A stretch of 5,858 nt of DNA from Prevotella sp. UBA1395 (GCA_002305235.1 DBQL01000192.1:1220-7077); one strand, 5' to 3'; shown: positions 1 to 5,803, counted from the stretch's first letter. Numbers and translations: made by a program. Notes: a model not told the origin generated them from the sequence alone.

Positions 1-36
1 GGCAAGCCTACCCTCTCTCTATGTGGCAGAAACGGC

Positions 37-56
37 TCCGACAGTAAGGTGTCGGA
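37..56 (+). other. Small hairpin upstream of recG
   Basis: TCCGACA (37-43) and TGTCGGA (50-56) form a perfect 7-bp stem around the 6-nt loop GTAAGG. No T-run follows on either strand, so it is not a good intrinsic terminator. It ends just before the first of three ATGAA motifs leading to recG, so it could influence initiation or protect an RNA end. The function is inferred. Confidence 0.4.
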
Positions 57-59
57 ATC

Positions 60-91
60 ATGAACCGCGCATCATGAACTACGTTTTATGA
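60..91 (+). promoter_or_regulatory. Chain of three overlapping stop/start codons leading to recG
   Basis: ATGA occurs at 60-63, 74-77 and 88-91, exactly 14 bases apart, and is followed each time by another A. The ATG at 60 opens a five-codon ORF (MNRAS) that stops inside the ATGA at 74. The ATG at 74 opens another five-codon ORF (MNYVL) that stops inside the ATGA at 88, which is the recG start. An open frame from the left edge stops inside the first ATGA. This arrangement would allow termination-reinitiation in steps. Whether ribosomes use it is unknown, and an imperfect 14-base duplication could also explain it. Confidence 0.4.
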
Positions 92-2190
92 ATACCATTC
101 TCGACCAAGATATCATGTATCTCACGGGCGTAGGCCCGCAGAAAAAGGAGCTGTTGAGTTCGCAACTCAACATCAGGACATGGCGTGACCTTTTGGAATA
201 TTACCCATATAAATATGTGGACCGTACCAAGGTCTATGCCATCAGCGAACTGCGGGGCGACATGCCGTTCGTGCAGATACGCGGAAAGATCGTGAGTTTC
301 GAGGAATTTGCCATGAGCCAGCGCAAGAAACGCGTCGTGGGACACTTCACCGACGGGCGCGGAATGGTCGACTTGGTGTGGTTTCATGGGGCGCAATATG
401 TCTACAAGAACTATAAGATCGGTGAGGAGTTTGTCGTCTTCGGCAAACCCACGGTATTCCAAGGACGGTACCAATTCGCACATCCCGAGATGGAACGGGC
501 TGCCGATGTGAAAACAGAGGGCATGGGCATGCAGCCCTATTACAGCACCACCGAGAAGATGAAAGACCGCGGAATGCATTCGAGGGCCATGGAAAAACTC
601 ACGAAAACGCTCGTGACAAAGATTCCATTGGGTGCAATTCAAGAAACGCTGCTACCATCAATGGTTTCCCGATTACACCTGATATCGCGAGAAGAAGCAT
701 TCCGCAAAATACACTATCCGCAATCATTAGACGACGTGCAGCGGGCGCAAGTGCGGTTGAAGTTTGAGGAACTGTTCTTCGTGCAGCTCAATATCCTGCG
801 ATACGTGTCGGAGAACAGGCAGAAATACCGGGGCTGTATCTTTGGGAAAATAGGTCCGGCATTCAACACATTCTTCTCCGAGCAGCTGCCTTTCGAGCTT
901 ACCGGAGCACAAAAGCGGGTGATGCACGAGATCAGAGACGACATGCGTTCGGGTCATCAGATGAACCGATTGCTGCAAGGCGACGTGGGGTCGGGCAAGA
1001 CCTTGGTGGCACTGCTCACCATGCTCATCGCCATAGACAACGGTTTTCAGGCGTGCATCATGGCCCCCACGGAGATTCTTGCCGAGCAACATCTCGACAC
1101 CATCAAGGGGTTTCTCGGCGACATGGCGGTGCGTGTGGAGTTGCTTACTGGTGTCGTCAAAGGCAAAAGGAGACGCGAAGTGCTCGACGATCTGGCTCAA
1201 GGCAAGGTGGATATCCTCGTGGGCACTCATGCCGTGATAGAGGATGCCGTGCAGTTCAAGCGCTTGGGAGTGGCTGTAATCGACGAGCAGCATCGATTCG
1301 GAGTGGCACAACGCGCCAAACTGTGGACCAAGAGCGAGAACCCGCCACATGTGCTCGTGATGACGGCAACCCCTATCCCGAGAACACTCGCCATGACCAT
1401 CTATGGCGATCTCGACGTGAGCGTGATCGATGAGCTGCCACCCGGCCGCAAGCCCGTGATGACCATCCACAAGTATGACAACCAAACCACTACATTATAT
1501 AATGGTATAAGGCAGCAGATCAGAGAGGGACGGCAGGCGTACATCGTATTCCCGCTGATTGAAGAGAGCGAGAAAATCGACCTGAAAAATCTCGAGGACG
1601 GATTCCGAAGCCTTCAGGAGATCTTCCCGGAGTTTCGCTTGAGCAAGGTGCATGGACGCATGAAGCCCAAGGAAAAAGATGCCGAGATGCAGAAATTCGT
1701 CAGTGGCGAGACACAGATCTTGGTGGCCACGACGGTCATCGAGGTGGGCGTCAACGTGCCCAACGCGTCGGTCATGGTTATCCTTGAGGCACAACGGTTC
1801 GGACTTTCGCAGCTTCATCAGTTGCGGGGACGGGTGGGGCGCGGTGCCAAGCAGAGCTATTGCATCCTCGTGACAGGCTACCAGCTTGCCGCCGAAACCA
1901 AGAAACGCATCGACATCATGTGCGAGACCAACGACGGTTTCCGCATCGCCGAGGCCGACCTCAAGCTCCGTGGCCCCGGCGACCTTGAGGGAACGGCGCA
2001 GAGTGGCATGGCCTTCGACCTGAAAATAGCCAATATCGCACGCGACGGACAGCTCGTACAGATAGCCCGAAACGAAGCACAGCGCATCATAGATGATGAC
2101 CCACAATGCAACAAACCGGAAAATACGATACTTTGGGACCATCTCAAAGAACTCAGAAGCACTATTGATAATTGGGCTGCCATCAGCTAA
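88..2190 (+). CDS. recG: ATP-dependent DNA helicase RecG
   Basis: RecG is a cytoplasmic superfamily 2 double-stranded DNA translocase that remodels stalled replication forks and branch-migrates Holliday junctions and D- or R-loops. The 700-residue product matches the usual family length (about 690). The N-terminal part (about 60-150) corresponds to the OB-fold wedge domain that grips branched DNA. The helicase motifs are intact and in order: Walker A GDVGSGKT at 298-305, motif Ia MAPTEILAEQH at 325-335, the DEQH box at 399-402, motif III MTATPIPRT at 425-433, and motif VI HQLRGRVGRG at 577-586. The RecG/Mfd-type TRG region (DGFxIAExDLxLRGPG...GTxQSG) lies at 616-640. ATG 88 is the first in-frame ATG after an in-frame TGA at 61-63, so the start is well constrained. 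No Shine-Dalgarno sequence is seen. A four-base ATGA overlap with a preceding short frame suggests coupling. No sign of truncation or frameshift. Confidence 0.97.
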   Translation: MNTILDQDIMYLTGVGPQKKELLSSQLNIRTWRDLLEYYPYKYVDRTKVYAISELRGDMPFVQIRGKIVSFEEFAMSQRKKRVVGHFTDGRGMVDLVWFHGAQYVYKNYKIGEEFVVFGKPTVFQGRYQFAHPEMERAADVKTEGMGMQPYYSTTEKMKDRGMHSRAMEKLTKTLVTKIPLGAIQETLLPSMVSRLHLISREEAFRKIHYPQSLDDVQRAQVRLKFEELFFVQLNILRYVSENRQKYRGCIFGKIGPAFNTFFSEQLPFELTGAQKRVMHEIRDDMRSGHQMNRLLQGDVGSGKTLVALLTMLIAIDNGFQACIMAPTEILAEQHLDTIKGFLGDMAVRVELLTGVVKGKRRREVLDDLAQGKVDILVGTHAVIEDAVQFKRLGVAVIDEQHRFGVAQRAKLWTKSENPPHVLVMTATPIPRTLAMTIYGDLDVSVIDELPPGRKPVMTIHKYDNQTTTLYNGIRQQIREGRQAYIVFPLIEESEKIDLKNLEDGFRSLQEIFPEFRLSKVHGRMKPKEKDAEMQKFVSGETQILVATTVIEVGVNVPNASVMVILEAQRFGLSQLHQLRGRVGRGAKQSYCILVTGYQLAAETKKRIDIMCETNDGFRIAEADLKLRGPGDLEGTAQSGMAFDLKIANIARDGQLVQIARNEAQRIIDDDPQCNKPENTILWDHLKELRSTIDNWAAIS

Positions 2191-2259
2191 ACGGCTCAAA
2201 TACAAGACCTTTTTACACCATCAGAAAGCTCCTTTTGTATTCATTTCAAATTTGGAAAC

Positions 2260-2276
2260 AACATTGATAAAATGTT
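2260..2276 (+). other. Weak AT hairpin downstream of recG
   Basis: AACATT (2260-2265) and AATGTT (2271-2276) form a 6-bp stem with the loop GATAA. The stem is A/T-dominated and no T-run follows, so terminator activity would be weak at best. Confidence 0.2.
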
Positions 2277-2319
2277 AAGCTGTGAGCGAAAACGACGTGA
2301 TTGTGTTAAAATAGCAACT

Positions 2320-2357
2320 TTTTTTGTTCCAAAACCAACAAAAAACACATTTTTTTT
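2320..2357 (+). terminator. Possible AT-rich intrinsic terminator after recG
   Basis: TTTTTTGTT (2320-2328) pairs perfectly with AACAAAAAA (2337-2345) around the loop CCAAAACC. The stem is followed by four bases and then eight T at 2350-2357. The shape is that of an intrinsic terminator, but the stem is almost entirely A-T, so it would be unstable. It lies 130 bases after the recG stop and directly upstream of the next promoter, so it may instead be an A/T-tract promoter upstream region. Confidence 0.3.
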
Positions 2358-2359
2358 AT

Positions 2360-2367
2360 TATCTTTG
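2360..2367 (+). promoter_or_regulatory. Bacteroidota-type promoter -7 element for the M23 peptidase gene
   Basis: TATCTTTG matches the TAnnTTTG -7 consensus of the Bacteroidota primary sigma factor. Transcription would start a few bases downstream, around 2372-2375. No good -33 TTTG/TTG box is found at the expected spacing of about 20 bases; the nearest TTTG (2323-2326) is 33 bases away. The A/T tracts upstream may compensate. The implied leader is about 100 nt. Confidence 0.65.
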
Positions 2368-2420
2368 CGAAGTTTTGTTTCGAATAGCTGTGCTCTCGTT
2401 TTGTACGCTATTTATCTTTC

Positions 2421-2443
2421 TTGGGGTTCACCTTTATCCCCAA
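2421..2443 (+). other. Leader hairpin upstream of the M23 peptidase gene
   Basis: TTGGGG (2421-2426) and CCCCAA (2438-2443) form a 6-bp stem with an 11-nt loop, within the predicted 5' untranslated region and ending 32 bases before the ATG. It is the only G/C-rich element in this leader. It does not match any riboswitch I recognise. A role in RNA stability or translation is speculative. Confidence 0.4.
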
Positions 2444-2475
2444 AGACTTAAACCTACGACATAAATAAGAAAATT

Positions 2476-3444
2476 ATGGCTTTTTCGAAGACGATTAAAA
2501 CGCTTTCCATATCCCTACTATTCGCAATGGCTGCCGTACCGGTCGCAGCACAAGACCTGCTTGCCCGCCAAGCTCCTGTCGACAGACGAGCCAAGAAATT
2601 AGATTCCATCGAGATAAAATCTGTCGCCGCACGCGAGAACCTGCAGTCGCCTGCCGCTCTGCTTTACGGAGACGAGTGGGATAATAAATACGCTCATCGC
2701 ACCACCGAACTACCCGATTCCTTTGTCATCAACCTTCGGCACTTCTGCATGCCTACACCGAGTCGTGTCGTGACAAGCAACTTCGGCAGTCGCTGGGGAC
2801 GCTCTCACAAGGGCTTAGACATCAAGGTTTATATCGGCGATACCATCCGGGCGGCGTTCTCAGGCAAAGTGCGCATCGTGAGATATGAGGCCGGAGGCTA
2901 TGGCAACTATGTGGTAATACGCCACTCCAACGGCTTGGAGACCATCTATGGACACCTTTCCAAGCAGCTCGTAAGCGAGAATGAGACCGTGCGTGCGGGT
3001 GAACCCATCGGCTTGGGAGGCAATACGGGGCGTAGCACGGGTTCGCATCTGCATTTTGAAACACGGCTTTGCGGCGTGGCATTGAATCCCGCCTTGTTCT
3101 TCGATTTTCGTAATCAGGATGTCGTTGCAGACCAAGTGCTGTTCAGAAAAGACACTTACGACCGCGATTCTAACCTCGCCACGCGCGAGCGCGGCAAGAT
3201 TGGCAACGGCGGATATACACGTGACCAGATTTACGGTGAGGTGGGACACAGCGAGGAACCGGCCTCTACGGCCGTGCGACAGGCTGCCAATCAGCCCGAG
3301 CGGGTGTACTACAAGGTGGTCAAGGGCGATACTCTCGAGTCGATTGCGCAGAAGTGTGGCGTGACCGTGGAGAAGCTTTGCAGCCTGAACGGCTATCGCA
3401 AGAATCAGCGGGTACGCCCCGGACAGATCATCCGCTACGTTTAA
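2476..3444 (+). CDS. Secreted M23-family metallopeptidase with C-terminal LysM domain
   Basis: Probable peptidoglycan endopeptidase of the LytM/lysostaphin type, exported to the periplasm. Residues 1-25 form a signal peptide: basic N-terminus MAFSKTIK, hydrophobic core, and VAA before Gln26 as a signal peptidase I site. There is no lipobox cysteine. The M23 fold covers about 95-205, with zinc ligands His111 and Asp115 (HKGLD), His160 in YGHL, and His191/His193 in the HLH motif (GSHLHFE). All ligands are present, unlike degenerate EnvC/NlpD-type activators, so catalysis is expected. A linker with several charged and Gly/Asn residues (about 210-275) leads to a LysM domain at about 278-322 (YYKVVKGDTLESIA...LNG...RPGQ), which binds glycan strands and would hold the enzyme on peptidoglycan. 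ATG 2476 is the first ATG after an in-frame TAA at 2449-2451. The gene is monocistronic, with its own promoter and a strong hairpin downstream. The exact cleaved bond and cellular role (division, elongation or lysis) cannot be read from sequence. Confidence 0.92.
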   Translation: MAFSKTIKTLSISLLFAMAAVPVAAQDLLARQAPVDRRAKKLDSIEIKSVAARENLQSPAALLYGDEWDNKYAHRTTELPDSFVINLRHFCMPTPSRVVTSNFGSRWGRSHKGLDIKVYIGDTIRAAFSGKVRIVRYEAGGYGNYVVIRHSNGLETIYGHLSKQLVSENETVRAGEPIGLGGNTGRSTGSHLHFETRLCGVALNPALFFDFRNQDVVADQVLFRKDTYDRDSNLATRERGKIGNGGYTRDQIYGEVGHSEEPASTAVRQAANQPERVYYKVVKGDTLESIAQKCGVTVEKLCSLNGYRKNQRVRPGQIIRYV

Positions 3445-3477
3445 CATACCGGCCGGAACGGCATACCGGCTTGCCGG
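3445..3477 (+). repeat. CATACCGGC direct repeat and CCGGC/GCCGG inverted repeats
   Basis: CATACCGGC occurs at 3445-3453, immediately after the peptidase stop codon, and again at 3462-3470. The second copy also forms a tight hairpin, CCGGC (3466-3470), TT, GCCGG (3473-3477). Several alternative pairings with GGCCGG (3451-3456) are possible. This may be part of the 3' end structure of the peptidase mRNA. Confidence 0.45.
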
Positions 3478-3490
3478 CACGTCGGTTATC

Positions 3491-3550
3491 GGCATAAATG
3501 AGCGACGCCCCGCGCAACGATTGTTGCATGGGGCGTCGCTCATTTGTGCC
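3491..3550. terminator. Long palindrome, probable bidirectional terminator
   Basis: The arms 3491-3511 and 3530-3550 pair over 21 bp with a single G-T wobble; the inner 16 bp (AAATGAGCGACGCCCC against its complement) are perfect. Inside, GCAAC (3514-3518) and GTTGC (3523-3527) extend the stem to the loop GATT, leaving only a small mismatch. The hairpin lies 46 bases after the peptidase stop and about 200 bases beyond the glycosyltransferase stop, between convergent units, so it probably ends transcription from either side. The arm has an A-run on one flank and a T-run on the other (AAAT/ATTT), but no long U-tract follows. It could also be a copy of a dispersed palindromic repeat. Confidence 0.65.
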
Positions 3551-3566
3551 CAATGCCATGACAATG

Positions 3567-3661
3567 GTGATCATCAACAAGTGAAAAGCACGACCTTCAG
3601 GTGATGAAAAACACGTTGCTCAGGCGGTGAGAAACACGATCCTCGGGTGATGAAAAACACG
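3567..3661 (+). repeat. Degenerate tandem repeat, GTGA(TG)AAAAACACG type
   Basis: Four clear units begin with GTGA at 3581, 3601, 3627 and 3647, spaced 20, 26 and 20 bases, after a shorter, weaker unit at 3567. Each carries a core like GTGATGAAAAACACG followed by a variable part ending near TCAG or TCGG. Units two and four share the identical 16-mer GGTGATGAAAAACACG (3600-3615 and 3646-3661). Units one and three lack most of the TG insertion. The spacing is too short and the units too contiguous for a CRISPR array. The function is unknown; it could be a protein-binding array, slipped-strand duplication, or a member of a dispersed repeat family. Confidence 0.7.
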
Positions 3662-3766
3662 ATTATACAAGATGGGCAAGGCCTTCTGACGAGACAAACC
3701 TGCTTTTATCAAACGGCCGACAGATCCGAACGCGGGTACACATCTCCCCCCATTCCTACTTCCTGA
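3650..3766 (+). CDS. Small open frame following the repeat array (doubtful)
   Basis: ATG 3650, inside the last repeat unit, opens a 38-codon frame that starts MKNTIIQDG and stops at TGA 3764-3766, eleven bases into the 3' end of the convergent glycosyltransferase gene. It has no recognisable domain, signal peptide or membrane segment and no promoter of its own. A strong hairpin sits upstream. It is listed only because its start belongs to a chain of stop/start overlaps; chance is the more likely explanation. Confidence 0.12.
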   Translation: MKNTIIQDGQGLLTRQTCFYQTADRSERGYTSPPIPTS

Positions 3767-4532
3767 TAACCGCCCTCACCACAAACCAAAGGTGCATGCC
3801 CACGGTGGTGAGCATGCCATAGTGGTGCGCCATGACCCTGAACCGCTCGAAAAGCGATGCCCTGTGGTTCTTCTCGGTCATGCCGCCATCGAGATAATTC
3901 ACCAAGACCTCGTTCACGTTGCGCAGTTGGAGACCACGCTCCTCGGCCAGTTTCATGATCCGGATGCACCAATCCACATCGGCCGAAAAGCGGTATTGCC
4001 GGTCGTAGAGTGTCTCGCGGGCCAAGTCGGCGCGGGCGTAGAACGCCTGATGGCACACCAACATGCCATGCTTGAACGACCGCCACGAGAGTGTCGACGG
4101 CGGGCGCAACCTGCGATGGCGCAGCAGAAAACCGTCGTTGTTCACAATGTCGGCATCGCCATAGAGCACGCCGGGCAAATCCTCACCATCGGCAAAGCCC
4201 GATAGCACATGCTCCAAGGTCTCTGAAGAGGGGAAAACGTCGCCGGCATTGAGAAACACCAAGTAATCGCCCGAGGCCTTGAGGATGCCCTTGTTCATCG
4301 CATCGTAAAGTCCGTTGTCTTTCTCAGACACCACCACCACCCGATGACCGTTGTCCTCTCGCTCTGTCTTCTCCCGATAATCGTCGACCAAGGCGAGCGT
4401 ACCGTCGGCCGAAAGTCCGTCGATGATGATGTGTTCCACCTTGTGGAACGTCTGCTCACGCACACTCTCGAGCGTGCGGGTCACCACCGCCTCGGCGTTG
4501 AACGTACAGGTAATGACGCTGATAGTGATCAT
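3756..4532 (-). CDS. Family 2 (GT-A fold) glycosyltransferase
   Basis: Inverting or related sugar transferase using a nucleotide-sugar donor, probably acting at the cytoplasmic face of the inner membrane in surface-polysaccharide synthesis. The 258-residue product begins with the GT2 strand MITISVITCTFN and has the subgroup motifs IDGLSADGT (37-45), SEKDNGLYDAMNKG (69-82), FLNAGD (93-98, in the place of the usual DXD metal site) and FSADVDW (182-188), near where the catalytic base is expected. This set resembles WcaE-like and other Bacteroidota GT2 enzymes that are about this length. The C-terminus (MHLWFVVRAVIRK) is hydrophobic and basic and could touch the membrane. Its ATG lies inside the stop of the upstream GT4 gene (ATGA, 4529-4532), so the two are probably translationally coupled. 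The TAG stop is at 3756-3758. Donor and acceptor cannot be deduced. Confidence 0.92.
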   Translation of the reverse strand: MITISVITCTFNAEAVVTRTLESVREQTFHKVEHIIIDGLSADGTLALVDDYREKTEREDNGHRVVVVSEKDNGLYDAMNKGILKASGDYLVFLNAGDVFPSSETLEHVLSGFADGEDLPGVLYGDADIVNNDGFLLRHRRLRPPSTLSWRSFKHGMLVCHQAFYARADLARETLYDRQYRFSADVDWCIRIMKLAEERGLQLRNVNEVLVNYLDGGMTEKNHRASLFERFRVMAHHYGMLTTVGMHLWFVVRAVIRK

Positions 4533-5803
4533 ATCGCGTAGTTTTTGAAGGCTATCGCCTGATTGTAAACCTCGATGTACTTCATCGAAACCGCTTGCTG
4601 CGAATATTTAGACAGCACCTTTTGCTGTGCCAATCTACTGAGTTGCCCATAGTCAGACTCCAGCAGAATCCATCCCATTCCGCGCGCGAGGTCGGCCGAA
4701 TCGCGGTAGGCTGCCACATATCCGTTCTTGAGATGGTCTATCATCTCGGGTATGCCCCCCACCTTGAAGCCGAGACAAGGAAGTCCGCAAGCCATCGACT
4801 CCATGATGGTGTTGGGCAGGTTTTCCGACAGCGACGGCAACACGAAGAGGTCGGCGGCATTATACACCTCAACCATCTTGCGCTCGTCGTTCACATACCC
4901 CAACGGATAGACCGGCATCTCGAACGCCCGCTCAAACTCCTCGGCATGCCCACCAAGAATCACCACTCCCGCATTGTCGCGCATCTCGGGATGCTCCTCG
5001 GCGAGTGCCTTGCAGGCATTGATGAGGTATTGCATGCCCTTGTTCTCATTGGTGGCACGCTGGGCCACAAACAAGATGAGCCGCTTGTCGGCGGGCAATC
5101 CCAAAGCCTCGCGGGCCGCGGCTTTGTCGCGTTTGCAAAATACCGAGGTGTTGATGGGGTTGGGTATGTCGGTCACCACATGCTTCTCCACCAGCGCACT
5201 GGCCTTGGCCTCGCCGGCCAACCACCGGCTACATGCCACAAACGAGATGTTGCTCATGCGATAAAGCCGTCTCTTCTGCTCCCACACCCGATGGGCAAGG
5301 TCGCGGTCGCCACCCCCGCCGGGCAGGTATTGGCAATTGGAGCAATGGCTCTTGAACCGCCGACACCCCATCGAGAGATGGCAGATGGCCGACAACGGCC
5401 ACAGATCGTGCATGGTCCACACCACGGGTTTGCCGCTCTTGAGAATCTTGCGCACGACGCCCAGCGACAGCATGCCCTGATTGATCCATGCGAGATGCAC
5501 GATGTCGGCCTCTTTGAACTCCGGCAACGTCGTGATGTCGGTGCCGGCATTGGCGATGTCGATGTCGAAAAGATGCTTGCGGTTGAACCGCAGCCGCATC
5601 CAGATGACCAGCCGCTCCCACAGGAAATTGAACCGATGGAGCCACGGCCGTGGCAGTCCCACCACCGTGAGCGTGTCGCTTTCCTTGTTGGCCACCAACA
5701 TTTTGGCCTTCACCCCGTTGTTGTTCAGGGCATCCATCAACCTGAAGGTCGCTACGGCGGCCCCTCCGGTCTTCTCACTTGTGTTCACTAAGAGTACGCG
5801 CAT
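4529..5803 (-). CDS. Family 4-like (GT-B fold) glycosyltransferase
   Basis: Probable retaining glycosyltransferase adding a sugar from a nucleotide-sugar donor to a polysaccharide intermediate in the cytoplasm. The 424-residue product is of normal GT4 length. The N-terminal Rossmann domain opens with MRVLLVNTSEKTGGAAVATF, containing the glycine-rich acceptor loop (13-16). The segment from His132 (HDLWP) through C141, C147, C154 and C157 resembles the HD[ML]W...C...C..C block of WcaC-like enzymes. The C-terminal domain has R249 and K255 (RATNENKG), usual donor-phosphate contacts, and the EX7E motif E327/E335 (ENLPNTIMESMACG). ATG 5803-5801 is the first in-frame start after a TAA at 5818-5816, close behind a promoter element. 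It is the first gene of a two-gene operon with the GT2 gene. No other polysaccharide genes are in the window, so the product glycan is unknown; more of the cluster may lie upstream, beyond the right edge. Confidence 0.93.
   Translation of the reverse strand: MRVLLVNTSEKTGGAAVATFRLMDALNNNGVKAKMLVANKESDTLTVVGLPRPWLHRFNFLWERLVIWMRLRFNRKHLFDIDIANAGTDITTLPEFKEADIVHLAWINQGMLSLGVVRKILKSGKPVVWTMHDLWPLSAICHLSMGCRRFKSHCSNCQYLPGGGGDRDLAHRVWEQKRRLYRMSNISFVACSRWLAGEAKASALVEKHVVTDIPNPINTSVFCKRDKAAAREALGLPADKRLILFVAQRATNENKGMQYLINACKALAEEHPEMRDNAGVVILGGHAEEFERAFEMPVYPLGYVNDERKMVEVYNAADLFVLPSLSENLPNTIMESMACGLPCLGFKVGGIPEMIDHLKNGYVAAYRDSADLARGMGWILLESDYGQLSRLAQQKVLSKYSQQAVSMKYIEVYNQAIAFKNYAI

Larger units (their letters stand above)
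1..91 (+). other. Leader of recG, or 3' tail of an unidentified upstream gene
   Basis: Two forward frames are open from the left edge. One ends in a TGA at 61-63, the other in a TGA at 89-91 that overlaps the recG start by four bases. Neither short translation (20 and 29 residues) resembles a family I can name. In Bacteroidales the gene before recG is often ispD, but no IspD-like C-terminus is recognisable here. The stretch may be non-coding leader, or the end of a gene whose body lies outside the window. The sequence alone does not decide. Confidence 0.25.
2191..2475. other. AT-rich intergenic region between recG and the M23 peptidase gene
   Basis: No credible gene lies in these 285 bases. 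The region is clearly richer in A and T than the flanking genes and has runs of seven (2319-2325) and eight (2350-2357) T. It holds possible weak terminator hairpins for recG, a TAnnTTTG promoter element and a leader of about 100 nt with a G/C-closed hairpin. These are annotated separately. Confidence 0.8.
3445..3755. other. Convergent intergenic region with palindrome and repeats
   Basis: These 311 bases separate the + strand peptidase gene from the - strand glycosyltransferase gene. From left to right they hold GC-rich short repeats (3445-3494), a 60-base palindrome (3491-3550) and a degenerate tandem repeat (3553-3661). About 95 bases (3662-3755) follow in which I see no structure beyond the tail of a small open frame. 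No established gene is visible. Confidence 0.8.

Noticed and set aside
727..1485. A 252-codon open frame on the - strand opposite recG
   Set aside because: It is antisense to the RecG helicase core and rich in His, with no recognisable domain; a shadow of the codon bias of recG.
2093..2278. A 61-codon + strand frame spanning the recG 3' end and the intergenic region
   Set aside because: Most of it overlaps recG in another frame, the rest is AT-rich non-coding DNA, and no promoter or domain is seen.
2413..2420. A second promoter element TATCTTTC before the peptidase gene
   Set aside because: The final G of TAnnTTTG is missing and no -33 box lies at a suitable distance; the element at 2360-2367 is better.
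2860..3564. A 234-codon - strand frame opposite the M23 gene
   Set aside because: It lies over the conserved M23-LysM coding sequence and runs through the palindrome; no start context or domain supports it.
3567..3661. A CRISPR array
   Set aside because: Units are contiguous 20-26-mers without separate unique spacers of regular length, and no cas gene is present.
3792..4205. A 137-codon + strand frame opposite the GT2 gene
   Set aside because: It is antisense to conserved GT2 motifs and has no independent support.
4595..5791. A 398-codon open frame on the + strand opposite the GT4 gene
   Set aside because: It is exactly antisense to a gene with clear GT4 motifs, has a His/Gln/Arg-rich composition typical of a reversed GC-rich gene, and shows no domain or promoter.
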